From: Oxyruncus cristatus
Taxonomy: Eukaryota > Chordata > Aves > Passeriformes > Cotingidae
Assembly (NCBI GenBank): GCA_013399855.1
Contig: VXAY01002054.1
Location: 355,509 to 419,508, forward strand
Direction of reading: 5' to 3'
Length of the DNA: 64,000 nt
Below are positions 11,901 to 25,700 of this stretch, piece by piece; the stretch's first letter is position 1; every line of letters starts with the position of its first letter. The notes under the pieces are model-generated. The model saw nothing but the letters and a program-made list of their open reading frames with translations, was not told where the DNA came from and did no database searches. The translations under genes were made by a program, and so were the position numbers.

Positions 11901-14900
11901 AGCTATTGACAAACTCTAAACCAGCTTCCACAATGTCATTCACATAGTTATTCTTAGTAGCAGCACTGCCAGCAGAAATAACAGGCCTGATGTATTTCCT
12001 CCCCCCCGCCTTAGAATGAGGCTTCTGAAATTATAGATGGGAACACTAATTGAGTGCCAAGAATGCTACAAACGATTTGCACTGTTACGGAATCTGGTAG
12101 CAAACCAGCACGCTTCCACCCCACTTGCACGTGTAGTTATGCCACTGTCCACTCACACTGGCAGGAGTATTTGTGACCAGTTTATGTTTGTTGCTAGAAA
12201 CTATCCCTGGCAAGGAAGCATTTCACATTTTTTACCCAAAAAGAACATTAATTTTAAGAACTTCTCCTCCCCTTGTTTTTCATTTGTGGTTCTACAGACA
12301 TAATAACACTGAAAGGAGTCCTTCGATTCCTTTGGTTTCTGTGGTGGGGTGATGGACTCATGCCCACGGTTCCTGGACTCCCCAGACCACCTCCCAGTCC
12401 CACTGTGGACCAGCCCAGGAAGGCTTCCTTGCCAAAGTCATGCAACCAACTGTGCACAGCTAAGGCTAAACTGTAACACGGCTACAGAGCAACAAAGGGA
12501 AAGAAAAGCTTTCTGTTCTCCAGTCATTTAAACAAATAAGATAAACAGCATTTCCCAGCCCAGGAAGATTATGTGTGGCTTTTGTCTCCCCTGTTTTGGT
12601 TTCCTGTGCTAAGCACTCACTCACCCATTCACAGTCACTAATGCCCAAGGCTCAGAGTTGCACTCCCTTGTGTTGATTTCCATGTGTACTTCAGGGTTTC
12701 TTTACATACCCAAATCCTCATTATCACTCTAAACCACGGTAAATTACAGGAACAGTGGGTTGATAAAAGTCCTCCTAATTCAAAGCAATAGTGAGCCTAT
12801 TACTACTGAAAGCACTGGTCTCTGGCTGCAGCAGCACACAAGAACTGAGCGGGAGAAATAAAAAGAACCTGGAAGGATGTACCAACAGCACAGGAGTGAC
12901 GCAGATCCATTGGTGTGGGAGCACTGGGGCTGGCGGAACAACCTCATCTCAGAGGACTATTTCCACCTCACAGCCACAGGATTTCCTGATCATTCAATTC
13001 AGATCTCTCTAGTCCTCTCCCTAGTACCTTCCAATCTCAACATATGTATTTCTGGCTTATTTTTCTTTCAGTTGCCCCTCATTTCCTTATTTTACTCACT
13101 CTCCTTTTCTAGGAGTGTGAATATTAAAGTCAATCTTGGCTCATGCAATGTTGGCTCTCACTACCCAGCTCCCTTCCGGAACTGCTTTTGGCAGTTTGGA
13201 TCCTGCCTTCCACCACTTTGTCCACCCAGGAACTCACAGCTTCACACGCTCTTGCAAACCTGAGGCAGCAGAAGGAATTGTGTCACGTGGAAAGCAAACG
13301 TGTCCGACTTCAACCGAAGGCAGGCGATAGTGCAGCTGTGGGGGAACCACGGGCTGGATTCCCCCGAGCTACCTGCCAGATGATGGAAAGACACGATGTA
13401 CTTCACGCTGAGTCCTTACAACACAAATTTCCGGGGCCCTGTGCAATTAGCCATCAGCAAAGGGGCTGTTAAGTGCTGGATAGAAACTCTGCTGAAATCT
13501 GTGAGTGTCCCTAGTTTCTTACCGAAGAGTTGGATCAGGCCCTGGGAACGCGTTTGTTTGTTTTTCCCTTGTCATCAGCCTGCCTTTGGCTGAGAGCTAT
13601 AATCCATTCAGGGAGGACCTGTGTATCTGTGAGAATAGCAGCACTGCTGTGAAGAGGTAAGAGTGGGAGTGTGCTTCAGGCAAAAGAATGCAGATTATAG
13701 CCCCGCTAGTAATGAATTCAGCACAGAAAGAAAGAAATGCAGGCTGTTCTAATTTTCTGAATAGATGTAATTCCATTTTGTTCCCTGTGAGTCCCTTCGC
13801 CGACAATTGTCTGAGTGGAGGGAGGAAAAAAGGGTTCCAAGCAAAACACTTGTCCATGAAGGATGTTATTAAAATGTCCTACTTGAACACTGGTGCTCTG
13901 CAGACCACGGTTGCAGAATACAAGCGTTCTCCCTCCCTTAGACAAGCTTTGTCTAAATGCAGAATGTTTGTCAATTATTTTCCAAAAGCACAATTGCTAT
14001 CATCAGAATTAGAGCTGGCTTGACTTGTCCTGCCTGATTTAGCACCCACTTGAACAGGGTAGGTTCAGAAGTTCAACATGAACTTGAGGGCTGTTGGATT
14101 TGCAGCAGGCTTTAGAAAATGCTCAAGAAAACAACACACGGAGGGAACAGATGGGAGATATATAGAAAATAGGGATGAAAACCTGAGAGTGGCCAGAGAA
14201 ATTAAAAAAACTTGTGACAGGTGAAAATCCACTGAAGAAGTGATGGCAGAAGTCTCTGACTGGGTGAATTTCCATCATTTGGCTTCTGAGGTCTCATGCT
14301 CACTCACACCTGCACACAGACTGGGTTCCATAGATTTGCTAAACCTGGCAGTCCCTTAGGCAAGACTTTGGCTGGAGGTCTGCAGGATGGATGCCGGTCA
14401 AGTTTTAGCAGAGCAATTGTCCCTACCATCCTTCGGTATAACTTCCTTTTCTTTATTGGTCTGGGCAATGTGTCCTGTCCTCAGGCATGCACTACAAACA
14501 GCATGGGTGTCCTGTGAGACAGGGCAATTTTGTGGATTTTTGTGGCCATTGCAGGGTTGGGGGTTTGTTCATAGCAAAATTCCAGAGCGATGGGCTTCCC
14601 AAGGCATGCCCTGCAATACAATCGCATCACGTCATGAACTGTCTAACCTGGGAAGTCTGAAAGCTCCCACCCTAGCCTCCGAAAGCTTTTCTTAAACCTC
14701 TCCTTGATCTGGGAGCAGAAAGGTGTTTTAATTCTGCAGAGCTGGATTCCAACTAGACCCTCTTACCTAGTACCATGGGCTAGAGCTGACACAGAAATGA
14801 GCAAGAGTGAACCCGGTTGTCCCTCACCCCACCACTCTCTTGAAGGTCGAAGAAATTTGTTCTGACCTTTCCTCTTAAACTAGAGGAAGCTTTTGCATAT

Positions 14901-16554
14901 GAATTCTGACCCTGCCTTTCACACTTACATTCTCATACCACAGAGAGGTACCAAGGGCACCCAATCTTTATGCCAAGACTGAAAGGAACTGGACGAATGT
15001 GCTGAGGATCGTCAGGTTCTGTTCATGATGTGAGCAACAGCACAATCCCCAGAGTGCAAGGGCCCCGTCCCTTGACAAGAGGACACAGTCCCTTCCCCTA
15101 AACTCTGACTATGTGACTGTGCTATTATTGGTACACACAGCGCTGAATGGCCAAAGGTCTGCACTGCACTGGCTCTTGCTTTTTTCAGATCCAGAAAGGA
15201 CAGCAGGCACAAAGGCAAACATAGCCTCTCCTGTGCACATGTGACAGTCACAGCATAAGCGACTCGCCATCAAAATGCCTCATTCCTCCTGACAGGTCTT
15301 GTCCTAAAACAATGTCTTAAAGTCTGAAGCTGGGCTGGATTTTCCATATCCAGCTGAAACTGCCAAAAGAACAGCAAAAGCCCTGCTAGCAGAAAAGATG
15401 CCTCTTAGTTTGGAGAGAAAAGCCTTCCTAGCAGTCTGTCTATAACCAGTGGACATGGTTTGCCCTCCTCCTCCTGAGTGAACGTGCAACTGTGGCATCT
15501 TACAGCAGAGTATGCCTGAGGAAGGGTATCACTCTGCTCCACACCTGTGAGGATCAGTGGATAAAGGGCCTTTCACAGAGAGGGGCAGCCACAGCTCCTG
15601 CAGCCAGCGAGGGCAGGTTTCCTTTGCTGTGGTCACCCAGATTTGGGCTCCTGGCTCCAAAGCACTGAGTCTGTCTCCACAGGGCAGCTGCTTGGTACAG
15701 ACTGTACCCCCAGAAGAACCGGGCTGAAATCGGGTGAAGCACGTACAAGGCAGCTGCAGCTCTGGGACAGTCTAGTTTCTTTCTCTTAAATGCAACACGC
15801 TTATATTTGTTACCTCATGGATTCTCTGGGCTGTTTCAGCAGCACTGTTTCTGCTGTATCTCCTCCCCTGTGTTTTTGAGCCATATCTTCTCCCGAGTTG
15901 TATCTTCTTACACTACTACACCAAACATGAATGGGAGTACTGAACAGCACTGGGAGCAGGACCAGACAATGTCAGGAAAAACATCCCCTCAGTTTGAAAG
16001 CCAATAAAAACAATGTGGGCACTTAGCAACCCACTGCACACTCACTCTGTGCTCAACACCATGTCTTATGTCCTGCTGTTTATAAGCTGTTTTATCATTT
16101 TTGATGATGGTATCCCTCATTACTAAGTTCAGATGCAGCAACATTCACATCTGTAATCCCTCTGTTTTCCTAAGCCAGTGGTTTTGCTTTCCCCCCCACC
16201 CCGTATTGAGAGCTTTGGGGATAATCCATAAAAGAAAAAGGTGCACCTTTCCATTTCCATCTTAATAATTGCTTCCGAGCTGTTTGCCATAAGCATGTCA
16301 TCCCTTACAAATGAATGAGAGCACTTCAAAGGCAGCAGCCTCTAATGCTGCTACAGCAAAAGTCTCTTTGGTTTGTGTCCCCTGTGAAGGGAGCAGGGAA
16401 AAAAATCCCAAACTGATCAGCAACAAACCAGCCCCTCCAACCTGGATGATTCCTGGCTGCTTTCCATCCTAAGAGCAGCGAGAACAAACCCCCTGCTGAG
16501 CCCGGCCTGCCCTGCTCCAGCCAAGGATGTGTTGACCCCAGTGCTGTGTGAGGA
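8951..16554 (-). other. GNAO1: GNAO1 intron 2, no gene recognised
   Basis: The longest frame, 239 codons on the plus strand at 8959-9678, has no recognisable domain, is overlapped by a 170-codon frame on the other strand, and looks like chance in a stop-poor GC-rich patch. Similar opposed frames occur at 11021-11784. No repeat family is recognised. Confidence 0.65.
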
Positions 16555-16700
16555 CAGCCAAGAGCCGCAGGGCCCCAGCCGGGCTGGGTGCGGCCGCGCT
16601 GCCGGAGCTGGGCTCTCACAAGGCCAGGCACTGTGGGGTGCTGGCTGGGGGACACCGCGGGGCTTTCACGGCTGGGCTGGGGCTGTGCAGCCCCTGGCCC
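16555..16700. promoter_or_regulatory. Small intronic CpG cluster
   Basis: About ten CpG dinucleotides occur within roughly 120 bp, including TGCGGCCGCGC, in otherwise CpG-poor intron. This could be an unmethylated regulatory element or alternative promoter, or simply a GC-rich patch. No TATA box or open exon is attached. Confidence 0.3.
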
Positions 16701-19700
16701 TTCCCCCAGGGGTAGGTTCCCCTCCTGCCCCCAATAATGTCCCACAGGGGCCTGTGTTTCTGAAGGCTGTGGTGGCCTTGGTGAGACAGGGGACCTGAGG
16801 GACCTGTCTGGGACAGGAGCTGCAGGGAGAATCACACAGAGGGAGCTCACTCAACGATTAGCCCTGTTAACTAGCACACATTCCTCACAGGCACGTCACA
16901 GGGAAATCCCAGCCAGCATCTCTAAGCTTTATCCATCTTGCAATGGTTTCCAGCCTTGCTGTTGTTTACAAGCTTAACAAACTGAAGACTGTTTGAAAGA
17001 GATCACTCCTTAATCTGGCTCGTCCTAAAACCAATAGGAGAGGAGGAAGACAAGGTCATGCACATCCAGGGCCAGCACAGAAACATCCTTATTTATCTTC
17101 CCTAAGCTGTTCTACATGTTAACTCGTTCGAGATGTACTGAAATATCCTTGAATAGCTTTGAATTTGGTGGTGACTGCAACTGGCACTTACCAATTAGTT
17201 TTGGTGGGGTTCAAACTTAACCCTGTTTGGTCCCTTTGTGCAGGTCCAAGCCATGGGACCAAACATGAAGCAAAGTCCGGGATGAGCATCTCCTGCCTCC
17301 TCCTTCCTACTCAGCTACAAGCTGCAGGTCAGCCTCAGAGCCCCACCTATGCCGCATTGCCAGGTGCCTGAACAAAACAAGCTTCCAAGAGTCTAGTTAT
17401 GCATCCCCAACATGAAAAGCTGTCCTCTAAATGTGTGATTGGGGAACGGGAAGGCAAGGAGTGAGACAGACAGCTGAGCAGAAAGTTATTTTTTAGAAGC
17501 TGAGTTTAAGGTTGGCTAAAAATATGGCCTATCCCTTTCAAGGGTTATTTTGCTCGTGGTGTTGACAAGAATAAAGCTATTAGTAACAGAGCATTCAGAG
17601 TATTTGGGGCTGGTGTTTGTCTGTCAGTCACTCATCCTCCAAAACAGGCTTGTCAACATTTGGAAGGCAAGTGGGATGTCTGCTCCAGCCCCCTCCTGGG
17701 AAGGCTGGGAGAGGATAACAAAGCTGTAAGAGCTGCAAAAACCTGTGGCTAAAGAAAACAGGAAGTAGGACATAAATTAAAAAAAAAAAAATCTGTTCAG
17801 AAGGAAAAATATTAGAAACTCCAAAACGTGTATGAAAATGAAAGGTAGGTTTTAGAGGAAGAAAAAATCAATTACAGGGAAAACCAACCAAAACAATTGC
17901 TTGCAGAAAACAGGAAAATTGAGAAAGTAAGTAAGAGATAATGAGTGGAGATTACGTGGGGAAGAGGAAGAGAAGTGACCACAGGAATGTCAAATGATCA
18001 TCTTTTCTTGATGTAGTGCAAGAGCTGTGTTCACACAGCACCAATTGCCAGGACATGTAAAAGCACTTTCCTCAGAAGAATGTTCTGTGCCTTTGGCACC
18101 CCAGGGCTGGGTGGGTACCCCGAGTGCCAGCCTTGCAGTCTCCTCTCTAACCCAGCTTGCTCCACTGCCAGGTAGAAGAGGGGAAATTGGTTTCCTGCTT
18201 ATGCTTCTCCTTATCTCCCACTGCCAGTGCAGGAACCTCTGCTGTCTGCACCACCCAAACCAGCCTTTTGTCTCCCTCCTCTGCACCTCTAACAGATCCT
18301 GTAGCAAGAACATCTTGTCTCTTCTCCCTCAGCTCTTTGGAACTAAGCTTTTAGACATTCCTTTTTAGAGGAAATCCTTTGCATTTCCTCTTGGTGCTCC
18401 CTATGGCTGGGAAGCATTAAACACGACTGTAATTTAATGTACCTGCTTGGAAAGAGGAGCAGAAACCTGGTAGGGGTTGTTCCCTGCACCCATTGTCCAG
18501 GGTGAACTGCCTGCTGGATTGCTTCTTGGTCACAATACCAGCTCCAGCTTCTCCCCTCATCTCCACCACCAAGTTAAAGATCTGCAGAGCCAAGAGACAC
18601 CCAGTGCTTAGCACAGCAATTTCTGTTGTGACTAATCCTGCAGTCAGACACCTTTTCCCAGGGATCCCATGGCTGACACACACTGGGCTCCCTCTGCCTG
18701 AATGCGCGGCACACAGTGGAGGAGCAGGCGGAGTGAGCTCCGCCTCGGGGCTGCCGGTGCCCACGTAACACAGACAGGCAGGGAGCTGCCTCTGCCGGGG
18801 CTCAGGGCACCCACAGCCCCTGGGGGAAAACCTCTCGCTTGGGCTGTGCTGGGAGGAGTGGGCTCAGCCAAGGATGCCGGGCAGTAACGCAGTCTGCAGA
18901 CACGGGGCAATAATCTGGCAGCACAGGAAAACCCTGAAACGCCCAGTCTTGCCCTCAGATGGTGGAAATGTTTAACTGAGTGGTTCTGAGGCCATGGGTT
19001 TTGCCACTAATGTACCACTTGTGACAATGAAATGTGCACAGACACAGCCTTGCTTTCCAGGCATAACCTGGGGGATGAGAAGTAACTTTACTCAGGCTCA
19101 ATTTCCACCTCAATCCATGAAGTTGGTCTAAACAGATTGAGAGCTGAGTCACTTAGAGCTATCTTCACAAGGAGCTCATCAATTTGAGTAAGCCATCAGC
19201 CCCAGGCTATAGCACATGGCTATCCTGCTTTCACCCTCCCAAGCAGCACTGCTGAGATCGGTAGAGCTCTGTGGATTTACATCAGTAACAGCAAGAGAAG
19301 TAACAGTCACAGCGCATGAAAATGGTTGTGGTCCTGCTCCTGTTGAAGTTCATCTCGAAGCCCTCAGATGTAGCCAGGGAGGCAGCTGACCTGGCCAGTT
19401 GTGCCCACCAGCAAGTGCAGAGCTTGAAGAAAATACCAGTTCTTGCAGAGGAAGAAAGCCCTGAGATTGGGCATGATTCCTCTCCTGCCATCCATCCCCT
19501 CTGCTCTACAGCGAGTCACTGCAATCTCGCACCTGCTCATTGCTAAGCCTCCCAATAGCTTATCCCTACGTCTCAGACCAGCCTGCAAAGGCTGCCACAG
19601 TCAAGAGGGCACAGCTCTCCCTGTGCAGATGGGCTTGCTCTCAGCACCTGGCGTGGTGGGAGGGGAAATGGTGAGAAAAAGCAGCAGAGAGTCAATGGAA

Positions 19701-22700
19701 AAGGTGTGAGCAGATCCCACATCTCTGTGTTCTGCACTAGTTCACATGAGCCCCATGGCAGCATTTGGAAGAAAACTGGGGAATGAAGTTGTCTTGTGAG
19801 CAAAGACCTGTTTTCAGGGTTTTTTTACCTCGTGACTTTGTCATTAGCTTTCTAAAGAGGAGCTTCTATGACGAAAAACGCAAGTCATCCCACAAGTTCT
19901 CCAGAGACAGAAGAGACAGCGCTGCTCTCACCGAGGGTGAAATCCTGTTTGCTTCACTTGTGGGCCTTAAATGTACAACAGGCAGTAAATCCTGCTCACA
20001 GCAGGTTTGCAAGGTGGAAATCCTTTGGAGACCTTTTACTGCAGGGGAAGTGGGGTAAATATGCCAATGATAGGAACAAATTCTAAATATTTAGTCGTTT
20101 AAGTAAATAAAGCTTTTACAGATTTTTGGAATCTATTATTCATGGTGTGCTGGGGGTTGTCTAGACTGTGCACCAAGGCACTAAACCATTTTAAGAGGGT
20201 AGAAAATGACAGTCAGGCTAGGAAAGTTGAGTCAGTTTGTGTGCTGAGTGCTGGTCCAGGCCTTTGTACCACTGGACAGATGAACTCCAATTACTGCACT
20301 CCAAAATGAGCCACAACTTGTGGGACATTGTACCCAAATTACACAATATAGGCCAGAATGAGATTATTTTCTTCTCTGGACATGCTGAGCAAGAAGGGGA
20401 TCTCTGTCAGCCACTAACACCCCAGGGTGTATGTGTCCCTGGGAAGTGGCTCAGCCAAAGGTCGAAATAGGCAGCTGTGCTAATTCACCTATTGCAAATG
20501 AAATCCGTCTAGAAGCGACCTGATTTTCGGTCTCATAAAAACACAGAACATTTTAAGTGCTTCAGTGAAACCGATTGTTTGAAGCAGTTGGAGGACTAGA
20601 AAAAAGGCCATTGCAATCCTTCCGGGGTGCAGCTTTCCAGTTAGCAGTATGCCAGCTCCGAGCTTCTATACAGGCTCCTTGACTTGATAAAAACACCACC
20701 ATGTTTCTCTAAGACTTCAGAATGCCATCCAGAATCCAGTGTTTCCCTGTGCCTGTGTCTGTAATCAAACTGCAGGATTTCAGAGGGAGTACAGCTAACC
20801 AAAGATGGGCTGCTCTGACCTGAGCAACCGCCTCCTTGTATTTGTGCTTTTATCTTGGCATTTTCAGCAGGGTACAATTAATTAAAATTCCTGATTAATT
20901 AAAATGTTTTGCAACAACAGCAGCAAAAATTGCTTGGAGAAAAGCCTGTGCGAAGTGAAACTGGAGCCTTGTTGGTGTGAATATGCACGGTGCCCAAAGC
21001 ACACTGTACTGGCATGAGGGCAGCCTGTCCCCAGAGCAGAAGAGATAGCAAAGGAGGAAGAAACTAGAGGCTTGGCAGATGATGGAACAGGGCTATAAAA
21101 ATCTGCGTTACTCCCTGTATCTCCCCTTCTGCCTGTACCTCCCAGTGCGAGTGGCTTTCAGTACAGCCGGATGAATGTGTGGGTCTGCCAGGGAATTAGG
21201 ACTTGGCCAGTGCTCCTGCTTCTTGTTCTGACCGTCACTGGCTGACAAAGCTCGTACAAGTCGCTTTCCCCTTCTGGGCCTCGGTTCCCCCCGTAAAATG
21301 CAGGCACCACTCCTCTCCCTTGTGCGCAGTGCTATGAGAAGTACAGAGAAAGAAATACAGCACAGAAGGAGAGATCCGTGTTAGCAGTGACTCCCTTTCC
21401 TTCGGCCTTTGTCAAACCCGTACGGTAGCGGGAGCCAGCTCCGGTCGCTGGGAGCTGTGAGGAAATCTTTGTTGTGCTCTGAAAGCCCCGCAGCGGCCTG
21501 TCATTGTCAGCCCGCTGATGAATGGTTCCACTGGGGATCCAGCCCCTGCTCAGGCGGGAAAGCAGCAAGCCTCAGTAAACAGCTACTGCGCTCCTGAATC
21601 CTGTAAATTAACACTTGTGCAATTTTAGAAGGAAAATGCCACGTTGCTGCAAAGAACGTGGGGGGCCGGTGGCCCCGATCTGTCAGTTTAGGCAGCCCCG
21701 GCCCTGGCTCTGCCTCTCAGAGGGCATGTCCTCTTTGAAATGCCAGCAAAGGGGATGAGGTTTCTCCCATTCCCCTCCTTTCCTTTTTAAAACAGGGTTT
21801 CTTTGGCAGGCAGCACTCCCACTTCAGCAATTTAAGGGCTACAGGGAAGAAGCCATGCTCTGAAAGAGCAATTTCAAAGAACATCTGCCTGCAGACGGTG
21901 CGTGTTTTGCAGCAGCTCTGTTCCTGCGGGCTGTGCAGGCTCTGGGCTGCTCATTTTTAGGGCCAAAAATTAAATTGGGCAGCCTCCAGACCAAGAGAGT
22001 AAAGAGTCAGAAAGCATGATCTCTTGCCTTGACCAGGATTACCAGAGCCCTTTTCCCCCTTTTGCCCAGGACATATGTCAGTGCAAGGCAAAAGACCTTC
22101 AGGGAGGGATGAAACACGCAACCACCACACAGCCACGGTCACTGGCTTGGTACGTACACAAGTCAGAAAAAAATATTAATTATTATGTGCAAGGTGTTTA
22201 AAGAGATGATTGATATGAAATTGTTCCTCTGTAGCATATAAGAATTGTATTTCTCAAATCTTTCATAATAAAGTATGATGAACACATACTTCTTTCTAGT
22301 TATATTTGGATTTTTAGGTTTATGGGTCCACTGTTAACCTCTATGCTGCTATGGAGGATGAGATTTTTTTCCCCCCCAAAAAACCCCCTCGGAACTGAGG
22401 TCTTTCAAATTCATGTGCCTGTAGGAAAATTCAGGAGGTATTGTAAGAATTGCAAGAAGTGCAGGAGTGGGAACCCTGCAGTGGCTTCTGAGCATAGTGA
22501 GCACTGAAATTATGAGAGGAGAGCCAGAGAATCTTAGCATTACAATTTGGTTTTTTTAAGAAACAAATCAAGTTAAAATTGATTACTACCCAATTATTCT
22601 GATCTATTCACCTATCCATTATTCTCATCTATCCATAGTGTTGCCAGTCCTGTCGGCTTAAGTGAGCTTGTACTTGTGAGTAAAAGTATGCATAGGCAAA

Positions 22701-22724
22701 ATGCTCAGCATATTAAGGGAAATA
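16701..22724 (-). other. GNAO1: GNAO1 intron 2, no gene recognised
   Basis: Visible features are an A-run (about 17779-17791) inside a purine-rich stretch at 17755-17960, and a second CpG-enriched patch at about 18690-18890 containing a perfect 7-bp-stem hairpin (18727-18744). A moderately CpG-rich patch lies at about 21240-21700. No coding exon or repeat family is recognised. Confidence 0.65.
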
Positions 22725-22795
22725 CTTCCATAATATTAAGCATAATATAATATTAAATATTAATTTCTATAATATTTATATAACATTAGGGCATA
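22725..22795. repeat. AT-rich low-complexity patch
   Basis: Repeated AATATTA and TAATAT words (for example 'cataatataatattaaatat') form an AT-rich, partly palindromic patch in intron 2. No target-site duplication or element structure was identified. Confidence 0.6.
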
Positions 22796-25700
22796 TTTAG
22801 GGCTAACAGCTGGTTGCAGAACAGAGAAACTGATTAGCAGAAGCAAATATTAATTAAAATTACAGTCTGTATTCACTCATAGGTTTTCTTTTCCATTCTG
22901 TTCCTTTGCTTTTTGATTAGAAAATAATCATCACATTACACAATATTTTCCTCATTAAACTACAAAGATCCCTTGCTTCTTTGGCCAATTAGCGCCCGTG
23001 TACAATCATCAGGAATACAAATCAAAGCGTGTTCCAGCTCTGACCTAATAAGCCATCTTTGCAAAATCCAAGCTCCGCGTTTTTCTCTCACTACAGCAAT
23101 TCTTTCTTCCTTACCCCAAAGCAATCAGCACTGAACATCACTCCCTCTCTCAGGAAACTATAAAATGAAATTGCAGGGGCTGGGGGCTGCCGGTCACCTC
23201 CAGCTTTGCCACTGCTCTTCTGGGGCTTTGTTTTAATCAACAAACTCTAAGAATCCCTCTGCACTCTGCTTGGACGTGGGGCTGGCAGCAAGGGTGGCTC
23301 CCAGGACACAAGAGAAAGAGGAAGCTCTGGGAGACTGGAAGAGATGTGTTTTCCTCAGGGCACATCCTGCAAACAGAGCCCTTTGTTCCTGGGGGCTGGT
23401 ACCCACTTCTCAGCACAAACAGATCCCTTCCCGGCCTCTCCTTTTTTTTTCCTCTAAGAAAAAGGCCATTTTCAGAGTTTGTACTTGTACATCCACCCCC
23501 GCTCCAAATCCGAGTAAGTTATTCTCACTTAAACCAATTTTGCTCTCCCACTGAGTACTGAAGTGTTGTGAGTTACACTGTGCTGTGCTACTCACGCCCA
23601 CCCGACAGCCATTTTCTGACCAATTTCCTTCTGACATGCATCTTAACCATCTTCAGTTTCACTTCTGAATTTGGCCTAAACTGGGGAATAACTATACTGA
23701 AACTCTGCTAAAAGCAGTCCGTAATTGATCCCTGCCAGAAGGGGGATCTCAGCTTCTCTGTTGTTTTTCAGGCAGGCAGAGGGGGAGGCGCTAGGAAGGG
23801 GCTGTGTGCCTGGAGTTGCAGCTCCTGCTTTCCACTTCCCAGCTATCTTATAGAAAGCAATTAAGCAGTGTCTGCTCATCAGTGTGATTCTATTTATCAA
23901 AACTGGCTAATAAGCCCAGAATTAGTTTTCCTTGTCAAAAAAATGCTTCAGTGAAGGATCTTTCCAGAGTAGCTTTAGTATGTCTACTTGCCTACAAGTA
24001 ATTAGGTTTATTATTTGTCCAGTGGTTTTGGAAACCTGGGTGACAGGTTCCCCCATCATGTTTCTCAGTCTGCTCTTCAGGGTCCCCAGGATCATGCAAC
24101 ACATGCTGCATGGCCATGTGCTCCTGCATGATCCTTCTCCCCCTCCTTTGGAAATGTTTTGGTTTCTTGGCCCATTTGGGCAAATCTAGTGGAGATCCCA
24201 AAGGACCTGAGCTCCCAGCTGAGTTATACAAGGCACAGCACAGAAGAAAACCCCTCCCTGTTCCCTCTGTCAGGGACTGGCACATACCCCTGAGGAACCA
24301 AACCAGTGTGCTCACTTTCGAGACAGAACTCCCTAAAGCTGGAGCTCACCATTTCCACTGCTCAGGGCACGATTGGATTAACTGGGAGGTTTAGAAGGAG
24401 CGTGGAGAACCAGTGAGAACAGCCCCCTCTCTGCAGCAGGCACCATCTCTCCGTGCTGGATGCACAGTCCCTAGCACGACGGGACCTTGCTCAGGTTACA
24501 GCTCGCGTGTGCTCCGGCAAACCACTGTAACAGAGCTGTCCTGATCCCTCACTGCCTTCCCCCGGCTGCTTGTCTGTGCAGGAGAGACCGCCTCTGTCAC
24601 TGTGAACGTCCCTAATCTAATTACTGCTGATCAGAAGTGTGAAGAAAAGCATTTTCTCTGGGTCTCAGGTGCGTAGCAGGTGGGGCAGCAGGAGTATGGA
24701 CATCCATCCGCCTGTTAAAGTGAGCGATGCACTCTGCAAATCCTGAAGCTCCCATGAAATCTGGGATTCGGCCTGGAAGCTGTGTAATCCCCTTTGGATT
24801 TTCTAGAAAGGGCTATGGGAAATTCAGTGATGGCAAAGGGGTGTAACTGGCCTATTTCTGCTGAGATTCGCCTCACTGCAGAGCACGTGGCACCTGCAGC
24901 TCTGGGCTAACCCAGTACGTTACTGACTGAAGCCACCAAACCACCCCTTGCCGCGTGCTCCCATCTTCCAACCCAAATTAGTGGTGGCTCCACTGCTCCA
25001 AGTGGAACAAACGTCACTGTCGTGTTTCACTCGGTCTCCTTCTGCTGCTTAATTTTGGGTCCTGCTGCCTGTCAGGGAAGAAACATGATCCCGGTTTTGT
25101 GAGGTTCAGATGAGGAATTTTCAGCTGAACAGCCCATCACCAAAGGGTTAATGACTTTTTTATCGGTATCCTGGAAAATTGAATCATTCTCCCAAGGACA
25201 GACACTGAGGGCTTTCTCTGGCCTGCCTAAGCCAGCACGTATCAGTTGCTGCCCTTCAGCTGGACAGGCAGCGCGGTCACCGAGGGTGTGATGTCCCCCA
25301 CGTGCCCAGTGCTGGCACACCACAGCTCCCTCGGAGCAAATCTGCCGTTCCAAGGCACTGCAGAGGCAAATCATTTCACTGCTAGAAACCTTGGCCTCTA
25401 AAGAGCAAATCCATCCAAATGCACTGCTTTGCATTAATGGGATGCATTTCCAGGCATATTTGCTGTGCTGATCAATGCTTTAAAAAACACACCCTTGGCT
25501 AGGTGTGCAGAAACACACATCATCAGCGAAACGAGCGCGCGACAGAACAAGGCTGTCTGATGCAGAGGAAATTTTGTTAGCCTGACACAATCTCAGAATA
25601 GTTAAACAGGGCAAAACAACGTGTATTTGTGCTCCAATCCCGATGATGTTTATTTACTAGGACAAATATAGCTGAGGGTAGCAACTTATCAACGCTTGCT

